Positions 44,801-53,940 are shown, counted from the stretch's first letter. The stretch is DNA of 64,000 bases from Musa acuminata AAA Group (GCF_036884655.1 NC_088331.1:13531001-13595000); one strand, 5' to 3'. Notes: a model not told the origin generated them from the sequence alone. A program made the numbers and translations.

Positions 44801-46434
44801 GACCACCGAGGCACGCCCATACCCTGCGGCAGTTCGGTTCTCCACGCAGCATCAATGGTAATGTCAGACGCCATCAGAGGTACGATCCTGCCTCCCGCAG
44901 GCAGGCACATCAGGTAACACTAAATCGCCCTATAAATACCCCCGAGTTCTAAACGAAGGGGGAGGAGACTTCACTAAAAAAACTCCTTCCACATCATCTA
45001 ACTTGATCGTCAGAGGGGTCGGGCCGAGCTTCCGACCCGACCTGTGTGCAGGTACAAGGGCGAGGTTGCATCTTCCCAGTGCCGCGGAACAGCTTTACTC
45101 CCACGCAACGTCCCGCCCGGACCATTGTAACCGGCCACCCCGGCTGTCCCGAGGAGCGCCGCGCAAGATCCCCGCGCATTCGAACCCGAACCAAGCCGCA
45201 TCGGCCCCGAAGCCACAGCATAAAGTTGTTTACACTAACACTACCCTTACAGCAACCTAATGAAAGCCAATGGTAAACCAAAAGTATATAGTAGATAACA
45301 GCTAATTGTCTTGATGGGGAAAATTTTGCCAGCCAAGGTAAGTAGCACATACCATTGTTCTTGTACTTCTCATACAGCTGACTCAGCTCAGTGTAGTTCG
45401 AATTAGTCAACCCACTACCACAAATATAAGTAACAGATTTATTTTAGATAATAAACAGAGGCAGCAAAAGTATGAAAACATTTTAACCCTCAATTACAAG
45501 AAACTAATCTGACCTTCTAAGATATATTTCAACTAATCTGTTACTTAAAGACAAAAAGCAATCTAAATAGAACTACAATACCATTGTGATGCAACGTTGA
45601 CAATCAGCAATGCTTTCCCCTTGTAAGTGCCAAGATCCACATCATTTCCCCTGGCATCCTGCAATGGAAGTGATACAACACATTGTCTACCTCAGATTAC
45701 ATAACCACAAAAACCAAGAGACAAAAACTTCTTTCCACAAATAACAAGAGTTCCTAGAAGTTACAACTCGAAACATTAACATATCAGTAGATTCAACACC
45801 ATGACACTCGTCCTATCTAGGCGCTAATGAGTAAAAACAGAATGAATTCCACAACTTGACACAAAGCAAAAGGATTCATTCAAGATTGATGCAAGAAAAT
45901 ACACTTCCTCTGGTTCACAAAATTATTCACAAAATTATTCACAATAAGAATAAAGATTCTCATAAGGTTTCCAAATTACGCGACCATCAAAAACTATCAC
46001 AAGTTGCTTACCATAAAAAAAGATCACAAGTGTTTCAAGAATCGACCAATGACCCATCCCTGGAACCCTAACCCAATCGCACACAACAAATTCGTACAAG
46101 CACCAACATTCCCTGAGAAAACAAGACCGAAGCACCAAAAATCCATAACTACAGGAGTAGGACATTAAAATTACGCGTCATTGTCGACTCCAGTCGACAG
46201 ATCAAAACAAAACGAACAAAATAAACAAGTAATTTGTTGTCAAAATCCCAGTTTTCGAAAAATCCTCCAAATAACACACTCGATCCAAAAAGTTTGATCT
46301 TTAAAAAGGAACCATCCCTAAAACACACAAGGAAAAAGGAAGCGGGCAAATGATGCTGAGAAGAAGAGAAATTTCCGTAGACAAACCTTGACGGTGAAGT
46401 CATGGATGGATGCGGTGGCCTTGGAGGAAGCCAT
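23119..46434 (-). CDS. Glutathione peroxidase (plant GPX/PHGPX type), six exons, intron 3 of 21.5 kb
   Basis: Six exons, read leftward: 46387-46434, 45582-45658, 45353-45414, 23708-23826, 23267-23434 and 23119-23151. They join in frame to 507 nt (168 aa plus TAA), and all splice sites are GT-AG. The protein has the peroxidatic Cys42 in NVASQCG, Cys71 in FPCNQF, Cys90 in EFACTRF, Gln77, and Trp131-Asn132 in KWNFTKF. That is the full catalytic set of plant GPX enzymes, which reduce H2O2 and lipid hydroperoxides, usually with thioredoxin as donor. There is no transit peptide, so a cytosolic isoform is likely. Length matches cytosolic family members (about 167-170 aa). Intron 3 holds a nested retrotransposon block, yet phase and residues are continuous across it (KYKNN, then DFEILAF). 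No coding lesion is seen. Whether the long intron is spliced efficiently is unknown. Confidence 0.9.
24862..25474 (+). repeat. 5' LTR of the Tat element
   Basis: 613 bp starting TGATGAGGGCAATAATG and ending TTTACACTAACA. The TATA box CTATAAATAC is at 25161-25170. By eye it differs from the 3' LTR by about 12 substitutions and one 3-bp indel, roughly 2 percent. The primer-binding region follows (TTTTTGACGCTAGAAGGAGG). Confidence 0.92.
25587..26912 (+). pseudogene. Tat gag, interrupted by stop codons
   Basis: The 350-codon open frame 25587-26639 has a Pro-rich N-terminus. It is followed by the retrotransposon gag core [38 protein letters not shown] and [16 protein letters not shown]. An in-frame TAG at 26637 interrupts it. 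The same frame continues to 26912 with the zinc-binding-like [14 protein letters not shown] and a second TAG (26910-26912). Both stops are preceded or followed by sequence where CAG (Gln) would fit the family. Gag would form the virus-like particle. Confidence 0.85.
26913..27231 (+). pseudogene. Tat gag-pol linker with the protease core missing
   Basis: The frame runs [15 protein letters not shown], then AEAPRHGPE, and then shifts abruptly to [13 protein letters not shown], which in this family follows the protease. No D-[ST]-G active-site motif is found, so an internal deletion of about 100 codons at about 27080 is inferred. The segment ends at the edge of the first nested element. Confidence 0.6.
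27232..27677 (+). repeat. 5' LTR of the non-autonomous element
   Basis: 446 bp. TTATAAATAAA near 27380 is a probable TATA box. It is paired with 31205-31650 at equal length, with about 15 differences counted by eye. Confidence 0.9.
27678..31204 (+). other. Interior of the non-autonomous element
   Basis: Besides the gag/protease relic it contains many short open frames and repeated GCAGAGGC-containing phrases. For example, near-identical CATGGTACCGCAGAGGCGGG segments occur at about 29465 and 30022. The 3' end resembles the end of the chromovirus (AACGAGGACGTCGA, then TAAGTGGGGGAGAA), supporting descent by deletion and decay. Confidence 0.6.
28250..28752 (+). pseudogene. Gag zinc-knuckle and protease relic of a chromovirus
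   Basis: The frame at 28252-28437 has CDGPHMLRR, like CGGPHMVRE in the zinc knuckle of the neighbouring chromovirus. The frame 28531-28752 reads [20 protein letters not shown], then [14 protein letters not shown] and IEVGTWSRG. These parallel the chromovirus protease ([29 protein letters not shown]). The catalytic D-T-G is replaced by G-A-R, so it is dead. No family-like sequence was recognised elsewhere in the element interior. Confidence 0.6.
31205..31650 (+). repeat. 3' LTR of the non-autonomous element
   Basis: 446 bp, TGTCACGGAC...GTCCGTGACA, preceded by the polypurine tract at 31191-31204. Tat pol sequence resumes immediately after it. Confidence 0.9.
31651..32221 (+). pseudogene. Tat reverse transcriptase, N-terminal half
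   Basis: [12 protein letters not shown] leads into [20 protein letters not shown] and [18 protein letters not shown], then a TAG stop at 31914-31916. The frame continues with [38 protein letters not shown] and [13 protein letters not shown]. It is cut after EDQEH by the chromovirus. The frame resumes at 38646 as [10 protein letters not shown]. Confidence 0.88.
32222..33012 (+). repeat. 5' LTR of the chromovirus
   Basis: 791 bp, TGTCACGAACGG...CTAAGGTCGTGACA. GGTTATATACCGGGCG at about 32541 is a probable TATA region. Same length as the 3' copy, with about seven substitutions by eye. Confidence 0.92.
33074..37657 (+). CDS. Chromovirus gag-pol polyprotein, 1527 codons to a premature TGA
   Basis: Domains by residue: coiled-coil-like N-terminus (about 80-150); gag core with [14 protein letters not shown] and WWRTRWEEI (about 180-330); zinc knuckle [13 protein letters not shown] (about 381); protease [10 protein letters not shown] (about 483); reverse transcriptase with [11 protein letters not shown] (about 720) and YLDDIVVYS (about 820); RNase H with [12 protein letters not shown] (about 969); integrase with HPGIHRTL...CHTCQQDK zinc finger (about 1170) and core residues D (SLDFIS), D (ISDRDARF) and E (DGQTERINS). 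It would copy and integrate the element. A single TGA at 37655 precedes an in-frame chromodomain. The start ATG at 33074 lies about 60 bp after the 5' LTR. Confidence 0.93.
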   Translation: MAKHRGESSKTGQAGTLPQAAAGGLHVHTRSHAVGAAHEDRGSEQDEREVGNSPRAEEAQSGALTGKKSHKERLTTAETRLDVLEASMEELYHGQQRLVGVESSQEEAESRIDKVEALVDRLSGDTKDSVLHLQDVVAELTAKVAMLTRTLNAGGGNTRVAPPQNLRAPEPHGYGGARDAKELENFLFDMEQYFRATRPDSEDTKVSIATMYLNGDAKLWWRTRWEEIQQGRCRVDTWEDLKRELRTQFLPENTEFVARRKLRQLRQSTTIRDYVKQFSALILDIQDMSEKDKLFSFLDGLKPWAQQELNRRNVTDVVGAIAAAERLTDFVSSEDPARRKQSSSNRPPKHSRGKELGGEQKKKSSHKGPNPKGKASKPGGCFLCGGPHMVRECPQKQALNALTASIHPPRSDKGKDVALSSSSSESSSDDEESQGPRMGAMRLLNAMRGQVGENNKTKQQKAGSGELMYVDIKLNGQMTRAMVDTGATHNFIADREAQRLGLILEKSPSRMKAVNSEATRISGLAKGVPIKIGTWSGNTNMMAVPLDDFQVILGMEFMHAAKLVPMSFLNSLCMMGGDDPCVVPVSRRGTKEPQHISALQLKKGVRKGELTFVAAMKLEPLNEEPIQEPAVVVNVLKEFKDVMPPELPKTLPPRRGVDHSIELEPGVKPPARPPYRMPPPELAELRKQLGELLSGGLIRSSKAPFGAPVLFQKKQDGSLRLCVDYRALNKVTVKNKYPIPLIADLFDQLGKAKYFSKLDLRSGYWQVRIAEGDEAKTTCVTRYGAFEFLVMPFGLTNAPATFCTLMNQLFKEYLDKFVVVYLDDIVVYSQTLEEHVKHLRTIFKVLRENTLFVKREKCYFAQTEILFLGHRIGDGSIRMDKSKVQAVAEWRTPKKVPELRSFLGFVNYYRRFIAGYSKRATPLTELLKKEQPWKWSDKCEIAFQDLKAAVLEEPVLKLPNYGEPFEVHTDASDFAIGGVLMQEGHPVAYESRKLNETERRYPVHEKEMTAVIHCLRVWRHYLLGSRFVLRTDNIALSYFQTQKKLSPKQARWQDFLAEFDMAMEYKPGKANVVADALSRKVECVNAAQLEGRGQASQLHSNFLSRIRDGLYSDPQAVILMQLIKEGKARRFWVQEGLVYTKGNRVYVPRVDNLRREILKECHDSLWAGHPGIHRTLALVERAFYWPKMGIDVEEYVRTCHTCQQDKAEQRKPVGLLEPLPVPERPWESISLDFISSLPPVGGLGSILVVVDRFSKYATFIAAPLHCSAEEAARLMMKGVVKYWGVPHNIISDRDARFLGRFWTELFKLLGSKLYFSTSLHPQTDGQTERINSLLEQYLRHYVSANQRDWVKLLDIAQFSYNLQRSSASNKSPFEIITGQQPSTPHTMAIGYTGSSPSAYHFAKEWHRNADIARAYLEKAAKKMKKWADLGRRPQEFKVGDLVLVKLQPASLQFFRNRVHKGLVRKYEGPFPIISRVGNVSYRLQLPAWFKIHNVLHASNLKAYHSDPQDASRSVPTRLPPITASYEK
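37658..37843 (+). pseudogene. Chromodomain tail separated from gag-pol by one stop codon
   Basis: In the same frame as gag-pol. It reads [36 protein letters not shown] and ends TAA at 37841. This is the chromodomain that defines chromoviruses and guides integration to marked chromatin. The aromatic and YLVKW landmarks are present, so only the TGA at 37655 breaks it. Confidence 0.85.
37855..38645 (+). repeat. 3' LTR of the chromovirus
   Basis: 791 bp, matching the 5' LTR except for about seven single-base differences. Followed directly by ATACGG, where the Tat reading frame resumes. Confidence 0.92.
38646..39760 (+). pseudogene. Tat reverse transcriptase C-terminal half and RNase H
   Basis: [33 protein letters not shown] and the catalytic YVDDMIVKS are RT. 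Then [38 protein letters not shown] and [13 protein letters not shown] are RNase [20 protein letters not shown] begins the second, archaeal-type RNase H. The frame breaks after HSLR at about 39715 and resumes as [19 protein letters not shown] one base out of phase. Confidence 0.88.
39730..40215 (+). pseudogene. Tat archaeal-type RNase H, remainder
   Basis: It continues [33 protein letters not shown] and [13 protein letters not shown], which carry the catalytic acidic residues of this RNase H type. Then a linker leads into [11 protein letters not shown], where a C-run shifts the frame at about 40212-40217. The second RNase H is diagnostic of the Tat clade. Confidence 0.85.
40216..41316 (+). 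pseudogene. Tat integrase, frameshifted
   Basis: The zinc finger is H...H with CSSCQEHAR. The core has [22 protein letters not shown] and the expected Glu near [13 protein letters not shown] second frameshift in a CCCC run at about 40875 moves the frame to [19 protein letters not shown]. The C-terminal part ends [19 protein letters not shown]...NLKKFFV and TGA. The protein would integrate cDNA but is broken here. Confidence 0.88.
41454..41477 (+). repeat. A24 homopolymer
   Basis: An uninterrupted run of about 24 A, 140 bp downstream of the Tat integrase stop. Confidence 0.9.
41612..43604 (-). pseudogene. Tat antisense gene (putative gypsy-type transposon domain plus coiled coil), spliced
   Basis: Minus strand, opposite to gag-pol. 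The N-terminal part (43604 leftward) contains [40 protein letters not shown] and [20 protein letters not shown], the Pfam 'putative gypsy type transposon' domain found in Tat elements. A 1-bp loss in a C6 run (43092-43097) shifts the frame, which continues [14 protein letters not shown], then [19 protein letters not shown] and [12 protein letters not shown]. Two clear GT-AG introns on this strand lie at 42784-42857 and 42242-42315, each about 74 nt, joining [15 protein letters not shown] and [17 protein letters not shown]. After a TAG (RR-stop-VEEARAG) a long Ala/Glu/Lys-rich coiled coil follows to 41612. Function is unknown in the family. Confidence 0.8.
44060..44505 (+). repeat. 57-bp tandem repeat in the Tat 3' region
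   Basis: Seven to eight units with GAGACACRCCTGCGCGGTCA and a CCCGCCTGCRTCGTGCTCCT core. Starts at 44197, 44254 and 44311 give a period of exactly 57 bp, so all units keep the same phase. Earlier units are more diverged. Confidence 0.88.
44631..45240 (+). repeat. 3' LTR of the Tat element
   Basis: 610 bp, TGATGAGGGC...TACACTAACA, preceded by a purine-rich AGGAGGGGAATA tract (polypurine tract). Followed by CTACC, the right copy of the target duplication. TATA box CTATAAATAC is at 44930-44939. Confidence 0.92.
45353..46434 (-). CDS. GPX exons 1-3
   Basis: Exon 1 (46387-46434) encodes [16 protein letters not shown]. Exon 2 (45582-45658) encodes [18 protein letters not shown] through NVASQ and ends TG. 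Exon 3 (45353-45414) begins TGGG, so the peroxidatic Cys codon TGT is split across intron 2, and continues [20 protein letters not shown]. It ends in phase 1 (G), and exon 4 at 23826 starts AT to give Asp. The start is chosen at MASSKA, the usual N-terminus of cytosolic plant GPX. Confidence 0.9.
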
Positions 46435-46551
46435 ATCAGACGCGAACCCTGAGATCTATCGAGGTCGCACAAGCTGCGATGGAGGAGAAATCAAGCAGAG
46501 GCGGAGGAATAGGGTCGGTAGATTGATGTAAATGAAGGAGAGCTCGTTGGG

Positions 46552-46562
46552 TTTTATTTATG
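46552..46562 (-). promoter_or_regulatory. Possible GPX TATA box
   Basis: CATAAATAAAA on the minus strand, about 120 bp upstream of the GPX start codon. A plausible distance for a plant TATA box with a short leader, but AT-rich surroundings weaken the call. Confidence 0.4.
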
Positions 46563-46639
46563 CCAACGATGGCGAAGGAGCATCAAACAACAGCAGAACC
46601 CATGTGAGCTTCTACGCCTTCCACGTAAATATGAACACG

Positions 46640-47712
46640 CCCACGTTGTGAGATGCCGCAGTCAATGACCGACTTTGCTCGTTCACACGATGAGAGTAAA
46701 ATAAAGATCGAATTCCCGGAAAAAGTTTTTTTTTTTTTTTTTTTTTTTTTAACTAGCGTCCTAATTTTTATTTTTTAAAATTCAAAATATTACTCCTTGT
46801 TGTCTTTGCTTAGCATCGTTAATCGTCATCGGACTCACTTTTGTCTCCATGAATCCTCGTCGAAATCACTCTCTCTCACCCGAGCGCTTGTTGCCCTACC
46901 TCTCCTCTACTTTATTCCCTCGAATATACTCATTTCTTCACAACTATAATTCTTTGCTTTTTCGTTCATAATTTTTTTAATGTTTTCATCGTTGATTGAT
47001 TGTCTATGTCGTAAACAAAAACGAAGAAGACAAATCGAACAAGACGAAAGAGAGAAGAATTAGAACGACCAAAACTAGTTAAGGTGATGAAGGGTCTAAT
47101 AGAAATAAAGTAAAATGATTTTTTCATGCAAAAATAAATGATTTACAAGAATTTTTAGATGTAAGATTATAAATTTATCAAAACTAAAGGTTTTTTAAAG
47201 AAATTATTTTAAAATAAATTTATATTATATAAATATATTTGAAATACCATTTTATTTATTCATTTAGAATATGAACCATAGTTTAATGTGAAAGCTTCCT
47301 TCTTGGAACATTCTAGTGTGAAGTTGTGGTGGGTGACAATCCAATTCGCCATTTTGTTGCCAGCAAGAGCAAATTTGGAGTCTCCCATGAGAACCTGAGA
47401 GAGTAAAGTGGTAACACTGTCGATCAAAAGGCATATATACAAGACAAAATAACTTGCAATTCTCAAACAAGATGAGGATCAAAACATGACTCCCATCTGT
47501 TGCAAGTAGTACAACCTGATGGATAATACAAGCTTACGGTGTGTCTCCCCTCGCCATCTCTACATAAACACCACCAAAGATCAAGGCAAAAGATAACCAG
47601 CTACAGCAACAGATACTCCTACGCATAAAGCACCAAGGAAGAACAGCTTCGAAGACCATGACAAGCAACCAACTCCACTGGAGAGGCCATCCGAATCGAT
47701 GCTGCTCCTGCT
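46640..47712. other. Intergenic region between GPX and MCTP
   Basis: No gene seen. A T24-type run lies at 46728-46751. AT-rich sequence follows, then the MCTP 3' flank. Confidence 0.5.
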
Positions 47713-50700
47713 CTAGAGCAAGCTGTCCGTCCTCGCCGGCAATCGACGGAAGAAGTTGACGGGCACAGATGGCAACTTGTGTCTGAACCTTGGATGCCTC
47801 ATCAAGTAGAACCCCGCGGCAGCTGCCACCACTTGCAACGGCGTCACGTACAGCACCATCGCTGCACACAGGCAGAAGACCAGGAACATCGCCGTGGCCC
47901 GGGGATCCCTCCATGTTAGCAGCAAATGCAGTCTCTCACCCTGAGTCGCGATGTCGCCCACCACCGTCTGTATCCTCCCGGCCACACTCCTCAGCCGATC
48001 ATACCTCATCCTCACGATCTCCGGGTTCCGAGAGGTTGGGTAGGTGTCGAACTCCTCGTCCAGCTCATCCGGATCCACTGCCTCCACGGAAGAGATCTTG
48101 GTGTTCATGTGCGGTGGGTAGCGGGGGCGGAACCGGTAATTCCAGACACCTATAAGAAACATGTAGAGGAAGATGGTCGGAAGTATCAGCTCAGGGAAGC
48201 AGACGAGCATGATGAACAGGATGTGCACCAAAATGGTGGTGACAGGGTTCTTCCACGAGCACACATCGCCGAACCATTTCGCCACCGCGAACAGGCCCGA
48301 GAAGACGGACATGAGCCGGAAGAAGTTCGCCTTGCTTCTGCGCATGCTCCACAGGTGAGAATGCGCATCTGACATGTACTCCACGACCTCCTTCCGCAGC
48401 GGTGGCTCCATTCGGCTCAGCCGAGCGGCCACGATCTGCACAGCTTGGTGGCGGAGCATCTCTTGCTGGATTATGGGTAACGGGCGGATGTAGTGCATCT
48501 TGGGCAGGAGCGGTTTCGAGTAGATGAACATGCTGTTGACCATCGACGTCACCGAGAACCGAATGGCAAGGTGGAGCTCGCCCATCTTCTTGACGCCCGA
48601 GTTGTGGAGCACCAGCAGCGGGTAGGTGTTGGTGTAGATGCGCCCGGTTTCCAGCGTGGAGAGACGGATTCTGACCTTCCCAATCTTCACGTCCTTGTTG
48701 CCGCCGGTGCTGGAATCTTTCTCGCTAAGCTGGCAATTGTCGAAGACGCCGACGGTGAGGACGGTGGCGTGGTCGTAAACGTCCCAGGTGTACTGCTCAT
48801 TGAACCTCGGGCTCATGTTGTCGACGATAGTGCGAGTTCTCACCCACTTGTGGCCATACTTGGCGACGCAGTAGGAGTCGCAGGTGCCCTTCCCGTCCCT
48901 CGTCTTCATGGGGTGGAGACCGGTCGCGTTCAGGACGCCGAGCTCGAGCAGCCCGATCGGAGGCTTCCACAGCTGCTTCGCCGTGGGCCGCAGGTCGCTG
49001 CTGTACTGGGTGGACTCGTCGAGCACATGATATCCTCCGTCGAGGCAGATGCGGACGTGGATCTTGCTGGAGAACTTGTCCTCCTTCAGCTGGTCCACGT
49101 CCACCGCCACCGGCCTCTTCAGGTTCCACCACTTGGAGCGGATGATCCGGTCATCGGCGCGCTTTTCCACGGCGGCCAAAGGTACGTGAACGCGGCCGAT
49201 CTCCTCGTCTTTGTTGTGCGCGACGCGATCTTCCACGGACAGGATCAGGTCCTCCTCGAAAGGCTCTGCCGCCACGAACATGAACTCTTCGTTCCACAGG
49301 AAGTTGGGCGTCCGGGACTGGATCGCCTTCGTCTTCATCAGCTGGCCTCCGATCCGAGCTTTGCAGAGCACGTCCGGGAACCTTTTCTTGTCGGAAACAA
49401 AGATGTCGTGGGCCTCAATGACGTTGACTCGGACGTACCATAGCCTCGGCGCATGGTACACCTTTGCGCGTATGTAGTTGCTCAAGGTGTGGGCGTCAAC
49501 AGCGGGAACGGCGTCGGAGTGCGTGGCGTAGGCGAAGGACTCATCAGCTTGGGTTCCATACCACACAGCCAGCATCAGCTCGCCTTTAATCTTCTCCCCC
49601 TTCTTGTCCTCGAGCCGGTACCACTCGGGAGCTAGCGGGCTGTCGGGGGGGACTCGCGAAGGGACCTCGTTCAGATCGAAGCGCACGAGCCCCACGAAGT
49701 CATCCTTGACGAGGTCCTTGTCCTTGAGCACCACCTCCATGAACGAAGCTTGCACTCGTTCCCTGGCGAACGCGAACACTTGGTTCCACTCCGGGCTCTG
49801 GTTCTTCTCAAAATGCCTCGTGGTTCCCTTGTAATTGCCAAGTCTCACCTCCACGAACGGGTCGAGGCTCCCCGTGATGTCCTTGGCCGGCAGCGCACGC
49901 GCCTTCACCACCCGCACGAAGAGGTACTCCATCTTCTCCACCAGGTCGAAGGCGCCCGCCTTTTCCCCGGGTATCATCCGGCCGCCGATGATCCGTCCGC
50001 CGCCCAGGGAAGGGCTGGTTTCTTTGAGCTGGAAGTCCACCGGCTGCTGAGAGGACGACGACGAGAACATCTTCACGACTCGAGGCGGCTCGGATTTCAT
50101 CTCGTCCGTCGCGTACCTCACCGACTGATCGACCGCTTGACCTGCTGCAGAGTAGTACGGCTGCGGCGGCTGCTGCTGCTGCTCTCTAGCGAGGTGGTGG
50201 AAGGTCCGAAGTGGCTCGGGTCTGCTCTCCTGGAACGGGTTCAGGCTCGAACCGGTGACCTCAGCCTGAGGTTGCTGCGCATGGCTTGAAGCAGGGCTGC
50301 CAAGGATTGGATCGAAAGCTGGCTGAGGAACGGAAGACCTTATGGAAGGGTCATCGGTGACGAACACCTTGAGGCCGAGTTCTCCTTTAACGCGTGAGAA
50401 GATCCCACGCTTCTCCAACGGATAGTGCAAGTCCACCGCGTCGGAGTAGGGGACGAAGGAGGTTCCTGCAAGCCGCACCTTCCCGATGAAGGACCCGGAG
50501 TTGGTCGCCCTGTTAAAGTGGTAGACGTGGGCTTCGAGGGGGCAGTCAGAGAGGGTGGACGGATCAGAGACGTTGAAGTAGAAGCTCTCATTCCAAACGG
50601 GGTTAACGTCCTTCTCCTTGATGGTGGTTCGGAATTTTTGGCCATCGAAACGGAGTTCGACATAAGGACTGACAGAGCCTTGACCATCCTTGCTGATGAG

Positions 50701-50796
50701 GTCATGAGCACTGAGGACTTCAACCCCCAGTTTAAGATTGCTCATGTTGATGACTCTGTAGTTGGTGGAGGGAGATGAGGGATCAGAACCGATCAA
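47713..50796 (-). CDS. MCTP: multiple C2-domain and transmembrane-region protein
   Basis: An intronless 1027-codon frame. C2 domains: about 20-150 (LKLGVEVLSAHDLISKDGQG), 288-415 (LFVRVVKARALPAKDITGS), 455-590 (LWYVRVNVIEAHDIFVSD) and 625-760 (ELGVLNATGLHPMKTRDGKG). A Pro/Gln-rich linker lies between the first two. The C-terminal PRT_C region (about 870-1027) has hydrophobic spans VTTILVHILFIMLVCFPELI and AMFLVFCLCAAMVLYVTPLQ and ends FFRRLPARTDSLL. Plant MCTPs are ER and plasmodesmal tethers that bind anionic lipids and calcium; relatives FTIP1 and QUIRKY control intercellular trafficking. Relatives usually start MSNLKLG, so the ATG at 50743-50745 (codon 18) may be the true start. The frame is complete and GC-rich, with no sign of decay. 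The exact subfamily cannot be set without a tree. Confidence 0.93.
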   Translation of the reverse strand: MIGSDPSSPSTNYRVINMSNLKLGVEVLSAHDLISKDGQGSVSPYVELRFDGQKFRTTIKEKDVNPVWNESFYFNVSDPSTLSDCPLEAHVYHFNRATNSGSFIGKVRLAGTSFVPYSDAVDLHYPLEKRGIFSRVKGELGLKVFVTDDPSIRSSVPQPAFDPILGSPASSHAQQPQAEVTGSSLNPFQESRPEPLRTFHHLAREQQQQPPQPYYSAAGQAVDQSVRYATDEMKSEPPRVVKMFSSSSSQQPVDFQLKETSPSLGGGRIIGGRMIPGEKAGAFDLVEKMEYLFVRVVKARALPAKDITGSLDPFVEVRLGNYKGTTRHFEKNQSPEWNQVFAFARERVQASFMEVVLKDKDLVKDDFVGLVRFDLNEVPSRVPPDSPLAPEWYRLEDKKGEKIKGELMLAVWYGTQADESFAYATHSDAVPAVDAHTLSNYIRAKVYHAPRLWYVRVNVIEAHDIFVSDKKRFPDVLCKARIGGQLMKTKAIQSRTPNFLWNEEFMFVAAEPFEEDLILSVEDRVAHNKDEEIGRVHVPLAAVEKRADDRIIRSKWWNLKRPVAVDVDQLKEDKFSSKIHVRICLDGGYHVLDESTQYSSDLRPTAKQLWKPPIGLLELGVLNATGLHPMKTRDGKGTCDSYCVAKYGHKWVRTRTIVDNMSPRFNEQYTWDVYDHATVLTVGVFDNCQLSEKDSSTGGNKDVKIGKVRIRLSTLETGRIYTNTYPLLVLHNSGVKKMGELHLAIRFSVTSMVNSMFIYSKPLLPKMHYIRPLPIIQQEMLRHQAVQIVAARLSRMEPPLRKEVVEYMSDAHSHLWSMRRSKANFFRLMSVFSGLFAVAKWFGDVCSWKNPVTTILVHILFIMLVCFPELILPTIFLYMFLIGVWNYRFRPRYPPHMNTKISSVEAVDPDELDEEFDTYPTSRNPEIVRMRYDRLRSVAGRIQTVVGDIATQGERLHLLLTWRDPRATAMFLVFCLCAAMVLYVTPLQVVAAAAGFYLMRHPRFRHKLPSVPVNFFRRLPARTDSLL

Positions 50797-53382
50797 CTAC
50801 CGAGGCCAAAACCTGCGTGGTAAAGGCAAGCAATTTGTGAACTGCTCATGTACAAGTACAAGAATGGCTCTAATAACAAATGGTGAAGAGAAAGTCCATG
50901 TTGCATGTAAAAACCGTATAAAGAGATAAACCATATACAATGTCCACCCACAAGGCCAGTTCAGAAGAGAGGAGCACTGATAGAATTTAAACCGAAAGAT
51001 CAAACAACGGAGTCACCTCAAATTGCAGAGTAATCCAAGGTTCAGTAGAAACCGGGATGAATTCATATTTTTTTCTTATTGAGCAAGCAATCAAGCCTTC
51101 TGGTAGTGCAAAGGTAACCAAACAGTCATGATTAGTGTTTTCAATCTCTCGTGGGTGCAAAAGCTACCTTTCTGCAGTTGTTCATTGCAGAAGCTCTGCC
51201 TTACCAGTGGTTGAACAAAGTATGCAGAGCCAAAATTCTCATAGATTTCTACTTAGGACAGTCGAGGTCTGAAGCTTGGTTGTTTGCTTTGGGTTTTCTT
51301 GATTTATATGCATGAAAGCATTCTAAGTAAACTGGATAAAAGCAGAGTTAGATATCTTGGTTCTCACGGACATACTAGTATTCCAATAATTAAGAGACTT
51401 CGTAAAAGAATGCAGAGTAGCAAAGGAAAAACTGAAGCAAAACCAGGTTGTGTCAAGACAGTGCACAAGTTGATGCTGAAACCAAACTGTGGCAGATGCC
51501 TTGATCCATAGTGATAATGTTATTTAAAATAGACCAGTTATTTAAAATCAATACAATGGTTGTGTCTCGGTTACAAAAGGTACGGTGAGGAGGTCGATAC
51601 TTGAGAATCCGAGGAGCTCATGAGTCTCCAATGTATGAGGCTTTTTGAACACAGAGATTATCTTAATTAATCTGTAAATAATAAAACTCGTACATACATT
51701 TAGCAATCATCGAGAAGTTTTAGAAATTTGACCAACAACAACCTTACGGATATAAAACATGGTGTCATTTCCTAAGGATGCCATCGGAAGCTTTAACATG
51801 TTTCAAGATTCACATTTATGATATACCCACTACGAATGCTAAGCATGAGAAACAAAGAGAAGTGATAGAAGCAACTAAACCATGAATTTGTGATGTCAAA
51901 ATCAAGCTTATAACAAAGTCACTCATTTTAAGTCCTTATCATAATGATTCTGCTACTAATGTGTGATGAAAATTTTACAGTCCATCATCTTTAATTATGT
52001 GTAATTTAGCACTAGAACGTGTTTATTATGAAGTTGCAGTTTCCCTTAGGCAATAAAACTGTAGTACTAAACTAACATAACTGTACGTCGATGTGTACCG
52101 AATGATTCTTCATTTAAACATAAAAAAATGGAATTCCAAAGTACACATCAAATTGCAAAGGAAATTAGTTAAATGACTACCTCATTCAACTGGATTTATT
52201 CCGGTTTAAACAGTTTGCATAATGTGGTTAGTATAGATTCGATAACAAACATTACTCGGATACTCTGTGTCTCATATTCCTTCTATATGACTTGAAAGGT
52301 TATTTTGGATCCAACAAGGTTTGGGTGGTAACGGTGATCAGCAAATGAGCTGAAAATATGTCTTCCAAATACATTCCTATGATGTACAAGACCAATTAGA
52401 AAAGCAACAAGAATCTGAAAGACTGGAATTTTCCACCAGTTTCATATGATTCACTGGTACCATATGACAGACTCTGTTCCTCCCGAAGGAAGAAGCAAGC
52501 AAAAGAAGTAAGAAATGAGATAGCATCATAAACCCTGCTAACAGCAACAAATCGAGAACAGAAGTCCACAAAATGAATGAAAACCTCAGGACTAGAACCA
52601 CACAGGTTATTGTAACTCAAATCATTCTTCTTATCCTCTCTAAAATTCTCAAACTGCGGTACTGAAATCGCAGCCAATTTCTTGCAATTAGATGTCAGAG
52701 AAGAACAGAACATCCTTGAGATGTTGTCTACTTTTCAGTTAAGAAAGAAACCTAATTTATTCTTACCTAAAATCTTGACATAACTTCATGGAGATGGTGA
52801 AGTGCCGCCATCATCATGTAATTGCTCCATACTACAATGGAATTGTACGAGTCCTAATCTCCTCATGCTATATGGTCACTTATCAGCATGGAATGTACCC
52901 ACATAATCGATATTTTAGGTTAGGTTTTCCTGGCTAAGTACTTTTAAAACAGAAAGTCTTTCTTCCTTACAGCTCAGCTTGATTCCAGCAGTCACAAATG
53001 TCCAGAACTAAGAACACACAAATTATTTATTATTATTATTTTTTATTTCTTTTCAATCAGCATCTTACCAAACTGGTATCATCTAATTTATCCAACCTGG
53101 TTACTCTAGTCATCCTCTACCATATGTTGGTGCTGCAAGGGAACACAGGGGCACCGGAAAGATAAATCTTTGGTCCAGAACCTAAACCAACCAGAGGAAG
53201 AGAACTCGGAACAAAATTGGTGTTCGACAAGCACCGAGGAGGTCGAAATTGTTCACTATATCGGAATTAATAAGGTTAGAAAAGTAAGTCTTTGGTCACC
53301 GGTGTTTGCATCTTTCGACTGCCCATCTCAATCATTTCCTCTAAATTGACTATCTTTCAACTGCTCATCACGATTTGCACGC
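50797..53382. other. MCTP upstream region, no coding gene recognised
   Basis: AT-rich, with only short open frames such as 52396-52713 that carry no known motif. It may contain an intron in the MCTP 5' UTR, since such introns are common in this family. Confidence 0.4.
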
Positions 53383-53940
53383 TCAATCATTTTCTGTGTC
53401 ACCTTCCATCAGTATTGATTCATGGAAGTAGAATATGCGATCTCCAGAGACACAAATATGTAAGATATAAAAAGGTAAACCTAATCCAGAACGAAGTCCA
53501 CCGCCATCTGGATTTACATATAACTCCTCCATTGGAATCCAGCACCGCTTTCCAACAGATGGGAAATTAAGCATGAGAAGTAAGCTTCTAATCCGTTTGG
53601 TTAATTCCATGAATGGCCTCTCTAAATGAACAAATTTCAAATCAGGAGGAAACAAAGAAACAAAAGAAAGCAAGAAGAGCAAGACTGGATTCAGAAGAAG
53701 AAAAAGCAGTCGAAAGAAAGAGAAGGGTTCACCAGCGGAGCCAAAACTGCTCCACGCCTCTCCTCTGAAAGCTTCGAGTTCTCGAGTCGACCGCAGCCCT
53801 CTGAGAGGAGATGAAGAGGGGGTTGGGTTGGCTTCTTGGAAGGAGATGGGGGTGCAGCCTGGAAATAGGATGACGGGGAATCGTTGCTTTCGCCATCGCA
53901 ACGACAAACACATCCCTCTCAATCTTTCTTTCCTTCCTCC
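53383..53940 (-). other. Possible transcribed leader exon upstream of MCTP
   Basis: On the minus strand this block starts in a purine-rich leader (GAAAGAGAAGGAGGAAGG, from about 53950). It carries a 179-codon open frame without family features and includes a good donor-like CTG-GTGAAC near 53742. It looks like a plant 5' UTR exon or non-coding transcript rather than a real protein gene. No direct evidence links it to MCTP. Confidence 0.25.

Larger units (their letters stand above)
24862..45240 (+). mobile_element. Ty3/gypsy retrotransposon, Tat lineage, with two nested elements
   Basis: LTRs at 24862-25474 and 44631-45240 have TG...CA ends. A perfect 5-bp duplication CTACC flanks the whole (24857-24861 and 45241-45245). 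Removing the two nested elements leaves about 9.5 kb. The order is gag, reverse transcriptase, RNase H, a second archaeal-type RNase H (VLHVDGSAN, then DTLAKLA), integrase, and an antisense gene. The second RNase H and the antisense gene are hallmarks of the Tat clade (Retand/Ogre relatives). The coding region has stops and frameshifts, so it is not autonomous now. It lies in the same intron as GPX exons 3/4 but in opposite orientation to the gene. Confidence 0.92.

Noticed and set aside
48493..49443. 316-codon plus-strand frame opposite the MCTP gene
   Set aside because: Antisense shadow of a GC-rich coding sequence. The minus-strand C2/PRT_C protein explains the region.
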